Below, one piece after another: positions 15,819 through 24,499 of a DNA stretch of 64,000 nucleotides; positions within the stretch are counted from its first letter, which is position 1, and each line of letters begins with the position of its first letter. The notes beneath the pieces are model-generated. The model did not search any database. It saw nothing but the letters and a program-made list of their open reading frames with translations, and was not told the origin of the DNA. This DNA is from Paracoccus sp. (in: a-proteobacteria) (GTDB taxonomy: Bacteria > Pseudomonadota > Alphaproteobacteria > Rhodobacterales > Rhodobacteraceae): the NCBI RefSeq assembly GCF_030538655.1, contig NZ_JAUNTO010000003.1:62001-126000 (forward strand), given 5' to 3'. A program made the position numbers and the translations under genes.

Positions 15819-16854
15819 AGGGTTCTCCTCCGGCGCGGGGCGGGATGGCGCGGCCGACAAAGCCCGCCAGAATGATGACGGTCAGCACATAGGGCAGCGC
15901 GCTCATCACCATGGACGGGACGGTAATAAAGCCCAGATCCAGCACCTGATAGCGGATCGCCAGTGCTTCGAGCAGACCGAACAAAAAGGTCGCCCCAAGC
16001 GCCGCCCAGGGTCGCCATTTGGCAAAGATCAGCGCCGCCAGCGCGATAAAGCCGCGACCGGCGGTCATATCCTTGACGAAACCGGCGTTCAGCCCGGTCG
16101 CCAGATAGGCCCCGGCGATACCGCACAGCACGCCGCAGATCATCACTGCCGAAAAACGCAGCCCGGCGACAGAAACGCCCGCCGTATCGACCGAGGCCGG
16201 GTTTTCCCCCACTGCCCGCAACCGCAGGCCAAAGCGGGTGCGATACAGCACCCACCAGGTCAGCGGCACCATCAGCACGGCGACATAGACCATCGCCGTA
16301 TGCCCGGAAATCAGTTCAGCATAGATCGGCCCAATCAGCGGCACCGGGCGCAGCGTCTCGGCCAGCGGCAGGGTGATTTCGCTGAAACGCGGCATGGTGG
16401 TCAGCGCGGTGACGGTTTCGGGGCCGACGATCCCGCCCAGCCAGTCACGGAACGCGCCCGCATTGGCATCCAGTTCCGCCCCCGGCGTCAGCGAGGGCGT
16501 GCGCCCGCCCAGCCCAAAGATACGCTGCCCCAACAACACGGTCAGCCCGGCAGCCAGAAAATTGATCGCCACCCCGGAAATCAACTGGTTGCCGCGAAAG
16601 GTGATCGAGGCCAGCCCATGCACCAGCGACAGCAGCAGCGCCCCCAGCACACCGGCCATTAGCCCCAGCCAGACATTCCCCGTCACAGCCGCCACCGTGG
16701 CCGAGGCAAAGGCGGCCATCAGCATCTTGCCCTCCAGCCCGATGTCAAAGACGCCCGCGCGTTCGGAATAAAGCCCCGCCAGACAGGCCAGTAGCAACGG
16801 CGTCATCAACCGCAGCGAGGAATCGAGGATTTGCAGGATCGTGGCAAAGTCCAT
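15802..16854 (-). CDS. Nucleoside ABC transporter permease (BmpB/NupQ type)
   Basis: This 350-aa inner-membrane permease of the BPD_transp_2 family has about 8-10 hydrophobic helices. Near the N terminus is the conserved LYSERAGVFDIGLEGKMLM motif of the nucleoside/BMP branch. Late in the protein comes RGFIALAALIFAKWRPW. It pairs with the permease at 17489-18583 and the ATPase at 18699-20297. The ATG at 16854 shares one base with the stop of the lysE-type gene (TGATG). Confidence 0.9.
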   Translation of the reverse strand: MDFATILQILDSSLRLMTPLLLACLAGLYSERAGVFDIGLEGKMLMAAFASATVAAVTGNVWLGLMAGVLGALLLSLVHGLASITFRGNQLISGVAINFLAAGLTVLLGQRIFGLGGRTPSLTPGAELDANAGAFRDWLGGIVGPETVTALTTMPRFSEITLPLAETLRPVPLIGPIYAELISGHTAMVYVAVLMVPLTWWVLYRTRFGLRLRAVGENPASVDTAGVSVAGLRFSAVMICGVLCGIAGAYLATGLNAGFVKDMTAGRGFIALAALIFAKWRPWAALGATFLFGLLEALAIRYQVLDLGFITVPSMVMSALPYVLTVIILAGFVGRAIPPRAGGEPYVKER

Positions 16855-17492
16855 CACGCGCGCTCCGTTGCCATGCGCAGGGCCATCAGCGCAAGAAATC
16901 CGCCCAGAGCCGCCTCGATCCAGCGGCGGGCGTGGTTATAGGCCGCCCGCACCGGGGTAGATGACAGCAGCACGGCGTAAAGCGCATGTCCGGCCAGAGA
17001 CAGCAGAAACCCGCCCGCCGCAAAGACCAGCAGCACCGCCACGGGCGCGGTCTGCGCCGGGCCTGCGCTGACCGCCGCCATCCAGAACACCAGCGCCTTG
17101 ACATTGGTCAGTTGCATCAACAGCGCCACACCGAACAGGCGCGCGGCGTGGGTGCGGTCAACCTGCGCCACGGTGACGCGCGGCGGAGCCAGCGCCTTGC
17201 GCCACGCCATCACCGCCAGCCAAGCCAGATAGGCCGCGCCCAGCCAGCGCAGCGCCGTGCCAGCCCAAGCGGCCTGCTGCAACAGCACCCCCAGACCAAG
17301 CGCGGTGCCGAAGGCCAGCATCCCCGCACCGCAGGCGATCCCAAGCGCCGTAATCAGCGCCGCCCGCCGCCCCTGCCGCGCGCCGACGCCAAGGATCAGC
17401 GCCACCGCCGGGCCGGGCGACATCACGCCGATGATCTGGATCGAATAGGCGGCCAGAAAGGCGGGCAGGTAGGGCGCAAGCCAGTCCATCAT
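16854..17492 (-). CDS. LysE/RhtB-family exporter embedded in the nucleoside operon
   Basis: This 212-aa membrane protein has about six hydrophobic segments. Near residues 12-30 it has the family hallmark IQIIGVMSPGPAVALILGVG, later the NVKALVFW motif. LysE/RhtB proteins export amino acids or related small molecules. It overlaps the upstream permease stop (ATGA) and the next permease start (TGATG), so it is translated as part of the ABC transporter operon. Export of a nucleoside-derived or amino-acid compound is only a guess. The start at 17492 is fixed by overlap and topology. Confidence 0.85.
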   Translation of the reverse strand: MMDWLAPYLPAFLAAYSIQIIGVMSPGPAVALILGVGARQGRRAALITALGIACGAGMLAFGTALGLGVLLQQAAWAGTALRWLGAAYLAWLAVMAWRKALAPPRVTVAQVDRTHAARLFGVALLMQLTNVKALVFWMAAVSAGPAQTAPVAVLLVFAAGGFLLSLAGHALYAVLLSSTPVRAAYNHARRWIEAALGGFLALMALRMATERA

Positions 17493-18583
17493 ACCCCCTT
17501 GCGCCGCAGCGCCATAAACAGCCTCTCCAGCGGCATCCGCACCATATTGTCCAGCGCGCCGGTGAACAGAATGACCAGCGCCTGAATGACCACGATCAAT
17601 TCGCGCGGGATCGAGGTCCACAGCGCCAGCTCGCCCCCGCCCTGATACAGAAAGCCGAACAACAGCGCCGCCAGCAGCACTCCAAAGGGGTGGTTGCGCC
17701 CCATCAGCGCCACGGCGATACCGATAAAGCCCGCGCCCTCGACGTTGTTCAGGACCAGACGTTCAGCCTCGCCCATGACGTTATTGATCGCCATCAGCCC
17801 GGCCAGCGCGCCCGAAATCAACATGGCGATGACGGTGATCCGCACCGGGCTGATCCCGGCATACAGCGCGCCGGGTTCGGATTTGCCAAAGGCGCGGATC
17901 TCGAACCCCAGACGGGTGCGCCAGATCAGCAGCCAAACCAGCACACAGGCGGCGACGGCAATCAGAAAGGTAATGTTGACCGGCGTGTTGCGGCCCCATG
18001 CGATGCCGATCTGCGCCAAAATCTCGCTGATCTTGGGCAGGTGGGTTTCCGCCGGAAACCGGGCCGAGGCCGGGTCCATGCTGCCCATCGGGCGCAGCAC
18101 ATTCACCAGCAGATAGTTCAGCACCGCCGCCGCGATAAAATTGAACATGATCGTTGTGATCACGATATGGCTGCCGCGCTTGGCCTGAAGCCAGGCGGGG
18201 ATCAGCGCCCAGGCCGCCCCGAACAGCGCCGCGCCCACCATGGCCGCAGGCAGCGCAATGCCCCAATGCGGCCACGGAAACGCCAGCAAGACCAGCGCCA
18301 CACCAAGGCCACCCATCGCGGCCTGCCCCTCGCCACCGATGTTGAACAGGGCGGCGTGATAGGCGACCATCACGGCCAGCCCGGTAAAGATGAAATTGGT
18401 GGCGTAATACAGCGTAAAGCCCCAGCCATAGCTGGACCCAAGCGCACCCGTCACCATGGTTTTCAGCGCCTCATACGGGCTTTCACCGATGGCCAGAATG
18501 ACCAGCGCGGAAATGGCAAAGGCCAGCAACAGCGAAATCAGCGGTGTCAGGATCACATCGGCCCATTTCGGCATCTTTTCCAT
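17489..18583 (-). CDS. Nucleoside ABC transporter permease (NupP type)
   Basis: This 364-aa BPD_transp_2 permease has roughly ten hydrophobic helices. It has the characteristic AALFNIGGEGQAAMGGLG segment, KRGSHIVITTIMFNFIAA, and VEGAGFIGIAVALMGRNHP, conserved in the nucleoside branch (B. subtilis NupP). It heterodimerises with the second permease to form the membrane channel. ATG 18583 is preceded by an in-frame GTG, but the ATG begins MEKMPKW and is the better choice. Repeat copy C lies between this gene and the ATPase. Confidence 0.9.
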   Translation of the reverse strand: MEKMPKWADVILTPLISLLLAFAISALVILAIGESPYEALKTMVTGALGSSYGWGFTLYYATNFIFTGLAVMVAYHAALFNIGGEGQAAMGGLGVALVLLAFPWPHWGIALPAAMVGAALFGAAWALIPAWLQAKRGSHIVITTIMFNFIAAAVLNYLLVNVLRPMGSMDPASARFPAETHLPKISEILAQIGIAWGRNTPVNITFLIAVAACVLVWLLIWRTRLGFEIRAFGKSEPGALYAGISPVRITVIAMLISGALAGLMAINNVMGEAERLVLNNVEGAGFIGIAVALMGRNHPFGVLLAALLFGFLYQGGGELALWTSIPRELIVVIQALVILFTGALDNMVRMPLERLFMALRRKGV

Positions 18584-18650
18584 CACGGGGCCTTTCGTAT
18601 CTTGCCGGATGCCACATCGCCACCCGGCACAGCCGCGCCACAGCCAGGCT

Positions 18651-18685
18651 GCGTCTTTCGTTTATAAATATCCCCGCCGGAGGCA
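18651..18685 (-). repeat. Dispersed extragenic repeat, copy C
   Basis: On the plus strand this reads GCGTCTTTCGTTTATAAATA followed by TCCCCGCCGGAGGCA. It combines the CCTCCGGCGGGGATATTTAT half seen in copy A with the AAACGAAAGAC half seen in copies B and D, so it links the four. It lies within the nucleoside operon, between ATPase and permease genes, and could modulate their relative expression. Confidence 0.7.
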
Positions 18686-18698
18686 TCCGACCGCGCCA

Positions 18699-20297
18699 TC
18701 AGACCGCCCCCTGCATATTGGGCGCGTCGCCCGTCACACCGGCCATCAGCAGCCCCAATTCCCCGGCCGAGGTCTGGCCGGGCAGACGTTCGCCCATGAT
18801 ACGGCCGTCGAACATCACCGCGATGCGGTCGGACAGGGCCATGATTTCATCCAGTTCGACGCTGACCAGCAGCACCGCCTTGCCGGCGTCGCGCAATGCG
18901 ATGATGCGCTTGTGGATGAACTCGATCGCGCCGATGTCCACACCGCGCGTGGGCTGGCCGATCAGCAACAGGTCGGGATTCCGCTCGATCTCGCGGGCGC
19001 AGACGATCTTTTGCTGATTGCCGCCGGAAAAATTGCGTGCCGCCAGATCACAGCTTGGCGGGCGGATGTCAAAGCGTTCGATCTTGCCCGCTGCATCATC
19101 GCGGATCGCCGCACGATCCATGAACAGGCCGCGGCCATAGCCCGGATCGTCGTGATAGCCGAAGGCAACGTTTTCCCATGCGGCGAAATCCATAATCAGC
19201 CCTTCGACCTGACGATCCTCGGGGATGTGGCCGATCCCGGCGCGGCGGCGGCTGCGCGCATCGGCACCGCGCCCGCTCAGCGGCAAGGGCTGGCCGTTGA
19301 CCTGCACAGCGCCGTCGATCCGGGCGCCACTTTCAGGAAAACCGCCCAGAATTTCCAGCAGTTGCGTCTGCCCGTTGCCCGAAACACCCGCGATCCCCAA
19401 CACCTCGCCGGCGCGGATGTCAAAACTGATGCCGCGCAGGCGTTCCACGCCATCGGCATCGACCATCCGCAGATTCTGCACCTGCAAGACCGGCGCGCCG
19501 GGGCTGGCGGGCCGTTTATCGACATTCAGCAGAACCTTGCGGCCCACCATCAACTCGGCCAGTTCTTCGGGGTTGGTGTCGGCGGTGCGCACATGGCCGA
19601 CCATCTCGCCACGGCGCATGACCGCGACGTTATCGGTGATCTCCATGATTTCGCGCAGCTTATGGGTAATCAGGATGATGGTTTTACCCTCATCCCGCAG
19701 CCCGCGCAGAATGCGGAACAGGTGATCCGCCTCGGCCGGGGTCAGGACGCCGGTCGGTTCGTCCAGAATCAGGATGTCGGCCTGCCGATACAGCGCCTTG
19801 AGGATTTCCACCCGCTGCTGATGCCCGACCGACAGTTCCTCGATCAGCGCATCGGGATCGACGTTCAACTGATATTCGGCGGCCAGATCGCGCAACACAC
19901 CGCGCGCCTTGGACAGCGAGGGGCGCAGCAGGGCACCATCCTCGGCCCCCAGAATGATGTTTTCCAGAACGGTAAAATTCTGCACCAGTTTGAAATGCTG
20001 GAACACCATGCCGATGCCCGCGCGGATCGCGGCCATGGAATCGGCAATGCTCAGCGGCTGGCCGTTAATCAGAATCTCGCCGACATCGGGCTTGTAGAAA
20101 CCATAAAGGATCGACATCAGCGTGGATTTGCCCGCGCCGTTTTCGCCGATGATGCCCTGAATCGTGCCACGGGGCACCGCAAGGCTGATGTCGCGGTTCG
20201 CCTGAACCGGACCGAATGCCTTAGAAATCCCGCGCAGTTCGATGGCAAAGGGGGCGGCATCACGCCGCCCCTGTGCCGGATGTTCGGCTGTCGCCAT
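18699..20297 (-). CDS. Nucleoside ABC transporter ATP-binding protein (NupO type, duplicated ATPase)
   Basis: This 532-aa protein has two ATPase domains. Domain 1 has Walker A GENGAGKST, signature LSVGHQQRVEI and Walker B ILILDEPTGVL. Domain 2 has a degenerate P-loop GVSGNGQTQL, signature NFSGGNQQK and a Walker-B-like LLLIGQPTRGVDIG. This layout is standard for the sugar and nucleoside class with BPD_transp_2 permeases. It powers the BMP-dependent importer encoded around it. Confidence 0.92.
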   Translation of the reverse strand: MATAEHPAQGRRDAAPFAIELRGISKAFGPVQANRDISLAVPRGTIQGIIGENGAGKSTLMSILYGFYKPDVGEILINGQPLSIADSMAAIRAGIGMVFQHFKLVQNFTVLENIILGAEDGALLRPSLSKARGVLRDLAAEYQLNVDPDALIEELSVGHQQRVEILKALYRQADILILDEPTGVLTPAEADHLFRILRGLRDEGKTIILITHKLREIMEITDNVAVMRRGEMVGHVRTADTNPEELAELMVGRKVLLNVDKRPASPGAPVLQVQNLRMVDADGVERLRGISFDIRAGEVLGIAGVSGNGQTQLLEILGGFPESGARIDGAVQVNGQPLPLSGRGADARSRRRAGIGHIPEDRQVEGLIMDFAAWENVAFGYHDDPGYGRGLFMDRAAIRDDAAGKIERFDIRPPSCDLAARNFSGGNQQKIVCAREIERNPDLLLIGQPTRGVDIGAIEFIHKRIIALRDAGKAVLLVSVELDEIMALSDRIAVMFDGRIMGERLPGQTSAGELGLLMAGVTGDAPNMQGAV

Positions 20298-20300
20298 GCG

Positions 20301-21296
20301 TCAATTCACCGGGCAGAGGTTATCAGCCATGTAATCATGCACCTTGATTTCACCGGCAATGATCTTGGCCCTGGCCTCGTCCACGGCGGCCTGCATTTCG
20401 GCGCTGACCAAATCACGGTTGTTGTCATCGACAACCACACCGACGCCATCGACCGACAGATCCATGACCTTGACCCCCGGCTCAACCGCGTCGGGACCAC
20501 CGGAAAAGATGTTGTAAACGGCATTATCCACCTGCTTGACCATCGAGGTCAGCACCTTGCCCGGATGCAGATGGTTCTGGTTGCTGTCCACACCGATGGA
20601 CAGGATGCCTTCGTCCGCGGCGGCCTGGAGGATGCCGATGCCGGTGCCGCCCGCTGCGGCATAGATCACATCCGCGCCCTGCGATTTCTGCGCACGGGCC
20701 AGCTCGCCCCCCTTGACCGGATCGTTCCATGCGGCGGGCGTGGTGCCGGTATAGTTAACCAGCACCCTGCCATCGGGCCGCGTGGCCTTGAAGCCCTGCG
20801 CATAGCCGCATTCGAATTTGTGGATCAGCGGCACGTCCATCCCGCCGATAAAGCCGACCGTGCCGGTTTGCGAAGCCATCGCCGCCATCACACCGGCCAG
20901 ATAAGACCCTTGTTCTTCGGTAAAGACGACCGATTGCACGTTGGGCTGTTCCACCACCATGTCGATGATGACGAATTTCGTATCGGGATAATCGGGCGCG
21001 ATCTTGTTCAGCACATCGCCAAAGGCAAAGCCGGTCATCACGATCGGATTGGCGCCGGTTTCCGACAGGCGGCGCAGGGCCTGTTCCCGCTGCGCCTCGG
21101 ACTGCATTTCCAGTTCCTTATAGCTGCCTCCGGTTTCATCGGCCCAGCGTTTCGCACCGACATAGGCCGCTTCGTTAAAGGATTTGTCGAATTTACCGCC
21201 CAGATCAAAGATCAGCGCCGGATCGGCCATCGCAGCGCCGGAACACAGCGCCATCACAGCAGCCCCGCCCAGCAAACGGAATTTCATCATCGCCAT
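20301..21296 (-). CDS. BMP-family nucleoside-binding protein
   Basis: This 331-aa periplasmic binding protein has a signal peptide ending ALCSGAAMA. The mature protein shows the BMP/PnrA-like signature GGKFDKSFNEAAYVGAK and SQTGTVGFIGGMDVPLIHKFECGYAQG-type segments. PnrA relatives bind purine nucleosides, and the neighbouring phosphorylase supports that substrate class. GTGAGGAA precedes the ATG at 21296. It is first in the leftward transport operon, downstream of a TTGACC/TATAAT promoter. Confidence 0.92.
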   Translation of the reverse strand: MAMMKFRLLGGAAVMALCSGAAMADPALIFDLGGKFDKSFNEAAYVGAKRWADETGGSYKELEMQSEAQREQALRRLSETGANPIVMTGFAFGDVLNKIAPDYPDTKFVIIDMVVEQPNVQSVVFTEEQGSYLAGVMAAMASQTGTVGFIGGMDVPLIHKFECGYAQGFKATRPDGRVLVNYTGTTPAAWNDPVKGGELARAQKSQGADVIYAAAGGTGIGILQAAADEGILSIGVDSNQNHLHPGKVLTSMVKQVDNAVYNIFSGGPDAVEPGVKVMDLSVDGVGVVVDDNNRDLVSAEMQAAVDEARAKIIAGEIKVHDYMADNLCPVN

Positions 21297-21346
21297 TGCG
21301 ATTCCTCACCTGTTTTTGGCGGGCGACTCTGCCCGCAGGACAGGGG

Positions 21347-21377
21347 ATTATAGGGCGCAAGCACAGAGGACGGTCAA
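21347..21377 (-). promoter_or_regulatory. Probable promoter of the nucleoside transport operon
   Basis: On the minus strand there is a TATAAT -10 box (21352-21347) with a TTGACC -35-like box (21377-21372) separated by 19 bp, slightly long. It is the only perfect TATAAT seen in the intergenic gaps I scanned and lies 51 bp upstream of the binding-protein start. I saw no purine riboswitch in the leader. Confidence 0.55.
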
Positions 21378-21428
21378 CCGCATAATTGCCCGCGCCCCGG
21401 CATAGTCCCGATCATTTGCCGGGCTTTT

Positions 21429-21845
21429 TCAGGAAGATGCGTCTTTTGCCAGCAGCTTACGCAGCACCAGCGCATCCAGCCCCGGCCCGTAATAGCCACG
21501 CCGCCGCCCCGCATCCGTCCAGCCATCTGCCGCATACAGCGCCCGCGCCGCCGCATTATCCGCCGCCACCTCAAGAAATGCCTCATCAGCGCCGCGCTGT
21601 GCCGCCGCCGATGCAAAACCGCGCAGCAACGCGCGGCCTACCCCCTGCCGCCGCATCTCGGGCGGGACGGCGACGGTCAGCAACTCGGCCTCGCCCGCGA
21701 TGGCACGGCCAATCAGAAAGCCGTCGCCTACCCGCAGCAAAAAGGCCCCCGGCGCAGACAGGACATCCGATATTTCATCGGCATTCCACGGCCTTGGAAC
21801 GGTAAAGCAACGGGCGTGCAGCGCGGCCAGATCAGCAGGCGTCAC
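21429..21845 (-). CDS. rimI: Ribosomal-protein alanine N-acetyltransferase-like GNAT (RimI)
   Basis: This 138-aa GNAT acetyltransferase has the acetyl-CoA loop RRQGVGRALL, the upstream strand LLTVAVPPEM, and the C-terminal NAAARALYAADGW motif followed by RGYYGPG. All are typical of RimI. It starts at GTG 21845, overlapping the tsaB stop (GTGA). The tsaB-rimI pair is common in bacteria. In the family RimI acetylates ribosomal protein S18, and other targets are possible here. Confidence 0.87.
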   Translation of the reverse strand: MTPADLAALHARCFTVPRPWNADEISDVLSAPGAFLLRVGDGFLIGRAIAGEAELLTVAVPPEMRRQGVGRALLRGFASAAAQRGADEAFLEVAADNAAARALYAADGWTDAGRRRGYYGPGLDALVLRKLLAKDASS

Positions 21846-22492
21846 GTCAGGATCACCGGGCCGGAATCGCGCGCAGGTGCCGCGTCGGCGGGGCGCAGAT
21901 ACAGCGGCGCGGGCGGCGGTCCGGGGTTGTCGCGACGGGCTGCCGCGATCCGCGCGATGGCGACGGGCAGCGCAAAGACGGGCGCGGCCACCTGCCCGCC
22001 ACAGGCGGCTGCGATGCGATCGGCGTGATGCCCGACGCACAGCGGCTCGGCCCGCGCGGGCAGGATGGGCAGGCTGTCCAGATCGCACAGAACCGGCGGC
22101 GTGCCGGCGCCGTCGAAAAGCTGCACATACAGCCGGTCCTGACGTGCATCGGCACTGGCCATCACGGTGCCGGGCAACCCGTGGCGCAGCGCCTCAAGCG
22201 TGGTGACGCCGACCACCGGAACACCCAGCGACAGGGCCAACCCACGCGCGGCGGCCACGGAAATGCGCACGCCGGTAAAGTTTCCCGGCCCGATGCCAAC
22301 GCCGATCACATCCAGATCTGCCCAGCCCTTGCCCGCCCCGGCCAGCATCTGTTCCAGCAGCGGAAACAGATGTTCGGCCTGACCCTTGGCCATGTCCTGA
22401 TGACGGGATTCCAGCACCCGGTCGCCCGACAGCAAAGCGGCCGCGCAATGCGCGGCCGATGTGTCAAAGGCCAGAACCAGCGGCTCAGGCAA
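21842..22492 (-). CDS. tsaB: tRNA threonylcarbamoyladenosine biosynthesis protein TsaB
   Basis: This 216-aa non-catalytic partner of TsaD acts in t6A37 synthesis on ANN-decoding tRNAs. It has the ASKHA-fold N terminus LVLAFDTSAAHCAAAL and the characteristic GVGIGPGNFTGVRIS loop. TsaD and TsaE are not in the window. Its stop overlaps the GTG of rimI, and its start overlaps the Nfu gene end by 8 bp, so the three are one leftward transcript. Confidence 0.93.
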   Translation of the reverse strand: MPEPLVLAFDTSAAHCAAALLSGDRVLESRHQDMAKGQAEHLFPLLEQMLAGAGKGWADLDVIGVGIGPGNFTGVRISVAAARGLALSLGVPVVGVTTLEALRHGLPGTVMASADARQDRLYVQLFDGAGTPPVLCDLDSLPILPARAEPLCVGHHADRIAAACGGQVAAPVFALPVAIARIAAARRDNPGPPPAPLYLRPADAAPARDSGPVILT

Positions 22493-23054
22493 CGGGGCGC
22501 ACCTCGACCACTTCGGGAATATAGTGGCGCAGCAGATTTTCGATGCCCATTTTCAGCGTCAGCGTGGACGAGGGGCAACCGGCACAGGCCCCCTGCATAT
22601 GCAGATAGACGATGCCGCGATCAAAGCCGTGGAAAGTGATGTCGCCACCATCCTGCGCCACGGCGGGGCGGACACGGGTATCCAGCAATTCCTTGATCTG
22701 GCCAACGATTTCAGCATCCGGGCCACTGTGATCGGCATGTCCGCCCGCAGCCGCAGCCCCTGCGGCCCCCTCGATCACCGGGGCACCGGACTGGTAATGG
22801 TCCATGATCGCGCCCAGAACCGGCGGTTTCAGATGATCCCAAGGGGTATCATCGGCCTTGGTGACGGTCACGAAATCAGCGCCCAGAAACACGCCAGTCA
22901 CGCCCGGCACCGCAAAGATACGGCTGGCCAGGGGCGAGGCTGCGGCAGATTCCACCGTCGGGAAATCGGCGGTTCCCTGTGCGCCCAGCACGCTTTCACC
23001 GGGCAAAAATTTCAGCGTTGCCGGGTTCGGCGTGGTTTCGGTCTGAATGAACAT
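22485..23054 (-). CDS. nfuA: Nfu-type iron-sulfur cluster carrier protein
   Basis: This 189-aa protein has an N-terminal Nfu domain (MFIQTETTPNPATLKFLPG) and a C-terminal NifU-like domain with the cluster motif ACAGCPSSTLTL (CxxC). The two-domain layout matches mitochondrial and alphaproteobacterial Nfu, which delivers 4Fe-4S clusters to target enzymes. The ATG at 23054 was chosen because AAAGGAGCCG precedes it and MFIQTE is the conserved start. A short Ala/Gly/His linker (AAAAGGHADH) separates the domains. Confidence 0.93.
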   Translation of the reverse strand: MFIQTETTPNPATLKFLPGESVLGAQGTADFPTVESAAASPLASRIFAVPGVTGVFLGADFVTVTKADDTPWDHLKPPVLGAIMDHYQSGAPVIEGAAGAAAAGGHADHSGPDAEIVGQIKELLDTRVRPAVAQDGGDITFHGFDRGIVYLHMQGACAGCPSSTLTLKMGIENLLRHYIPEVVEVRPVA

Positions 23055-23110
23055 CGGCGGCTCCTTTGTTGCACTCATATGGGGGGCGCCGGGCCGTGGG
23101 TCAAGCGGCC

Positions 23111-23566
23111 CTAGCTGATCGCCTCAAGCCGGTCCTTGTCCAGATCGCCGGGCACCAGTGTGATCGGCGCCGACAACATGCCCACATCGCGCAACAGCCG
23201 ACTGACCACCGGGTTCTGCGCTCCTTTTTCACTGGCCATGCCCAGCACGATGACGCCGATTTCGGAATCCTCGGACAGATAGGCGATCAACTGATCGGCG
23301 GGGTCGCCTTCACGCACGACCAGTTCGGGTTCGACGTTTTTTTTATCGCGCATCCATTTGGCATAAACGTCGAAATGCGCCTGAATCCGTTCCATCGCCT
23401 CGGCCCGCATGACATCGGCGACGCCAAAGCCGTGCTGGATTTCGTCGGGGCGGATCACCGACACCACCACCACACCGCCCCCCGTGCGCGAGGCGCGCAT
23501 CGCGGCATAGCGGATCGCGTTCAGGCATTCGCGCGAGTCATCCAGCAACACCATAAACTTGCGCAT
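23111..23566 (-). CDS. Universal stress protein (UspA family)
   Basis: This 151-aa cytoplasmic protein has the alpha/beta Usp fold: N-terminal strand KFMVLLDDSRECLNAIRYA, mid-domain REGDPADQLIAY, and C-terminal IGVIVLGMAS. In place of the ATP loop G-2x-G-9x-G(S/T) the end reads VSRLLRDVGMLSAPITLVPG, so nucleotide binding is uncertain. GAGGGAAT precedes the ATG. It is divergent from the sugar transferase gene. Confidence 0.87.
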   Translation of the reverse strand: MRKFMVLLDDSRECLNAIRYAAMRASRTGGGVVVVSVIRPDEIQHGFGVADVMRAEAMERIQAHFDVYAKWMRDKKNVEPELVVREGDPADQLIAYLSEDSEIGVIVLGMASEKGAQNPVVSRLLRDVGMLSAPITLVPGDLDKDRLEAIS

Positions 23567-23700
23567 ATTCCCTCACATCCCGGTCATCAGGCGGTCAGAG
23601 TGGCGGATGTGTGTTATTCCTGCAAGCATTTCCTGCCACACAACTCTGGCGGGGTTTCCAAGCGATATTTACTATGTTACCCGCAAAACTGCTTTTCTGC

Positions 23701-24471
23701 ATGTCAGCAACCCCGGATCAGGCAGTGACAATTCACCAGGACTGGAACAGAAGCAATGCGGCCAAGGTTGCAGCCCTTGCCCCGCCTCTGGTTTCCGGGC
23801 TTGACACCGAATCCCTGCTGCCCGCCAAGCCTGTCATGCCTCTGGGCAAGCGGCTGTTCGACATCGTGGCCTCGATCATCCTGCTGATCCCGCTGTCGGT
23901 GGTGATGCTGATCGTCGCCATTCTGCACAAGCTGATCGAGGGTGGCCCATTGCTGTATCGCGCGCAGCGGATGCGCGCGCCGGGTCAGGCCTTCACGCAG
24001 CTGAAATTCCGCACCATGATCCGGGACGAGGCCGATTTCGGCGCGACCGGCGCGCACAAGAACTGGCGCATCACCCCCTTTGGCCATTTCCTGCGCCGCA
24101 CCCGGATCGACGAATTGCCGCAACTGTTCAACATCCTGCGCGGCGACATGAGCTTTGTCGGCCCACGCCCGCCGCTGCCGGAATATGTGGAACGCTTTCC
24201 ACTGCATTATGCCCGCGTGCTGCGCTGCCGCCCCGGTGCGACCGGGCTGGCAACGCTGATCTATCACCGGCACGAAGACCGGATCATGGCAAACTGCCGC
24301 AGCGCCGAGGCGACCGAGGCCGCCTATTACCGCCGCTGCCTGCCTGCCAAGCTGAAGATCGACAGCATCTATCAGGAACAGCGCACCCTGGGCATGGATC
24401 TGTGGATCATCTGGAACACCATCAAGGTCGTGGTGCTGCGCGACGAACGCCCGCGCCGCCGCCACCATTGA
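23701..24471 (+). CDS. Bacterial sugar transferase (undecaprenyl-phosphate glycosyl-1-P transferase family)
   Basis: This protein of about 256 aa is of the WcaJ/ExoY type. It has one membrane helix (LFDIVASIILLIPLSVVMLIV), then QLKFRTM, RTRIDELPQLFNIL, and GDMSFVGPRPPLPEY, the hallmark catalytic stretch. It would load the first sugar-phosphate onto a lipid carrier for exopolysaccharide or O-antigen synthesis. No other polysaccharide genes lie nearby. The start is uncertain: ATG 23701 (MSATPDQ) is used, but ATG 23674 and GTG 23611 are in frame and none has a clear ribosome site. Confidence 0.85.
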   Translation: MSATPDQAVTIHQDWNRSNAAKVAALAPPLVSGLDTESLLPAKPVMPLGKRLFDIVASIILLIPLSVVMLIVAILHKLIEGGPLLYRAQRMRAPGQAFTQLKFRTMIRDEADFGATGAHKNWRITPFGHFLRRTRIDELPQLFNILRGDMSFVGPRPPLPEYVERFPLHYARVLRCRPGATGLATLIYHRHEDRIMANCRSAEATEAAYYRRCLPAKLKIDSIYQEQRTLGMDLWIIWNTIKVVVLRDERPRRRHH

Positions 24472-24499
24472 TCCCACCTGCCTGTCAGGTGCCTGCCTG

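Noticed and set aside
18456..21353. 965-codon open frame on the plus strand across the nucleoside transporter genes
   Set aside because: It lies antisense to the ATPase and binding-protein genes, which have complete family motifs. The antisense product is His/Arg/Gln/Asp-rich without domains, a usual by-product of high GC.
20301..21377. Purine riboswitch upstream of the nucleoside-binding protein gene
   Set aside because: The leader between the promoter-like boxes and the ATG is only about 45 nt and lacks the conserved three-way junction sequences.
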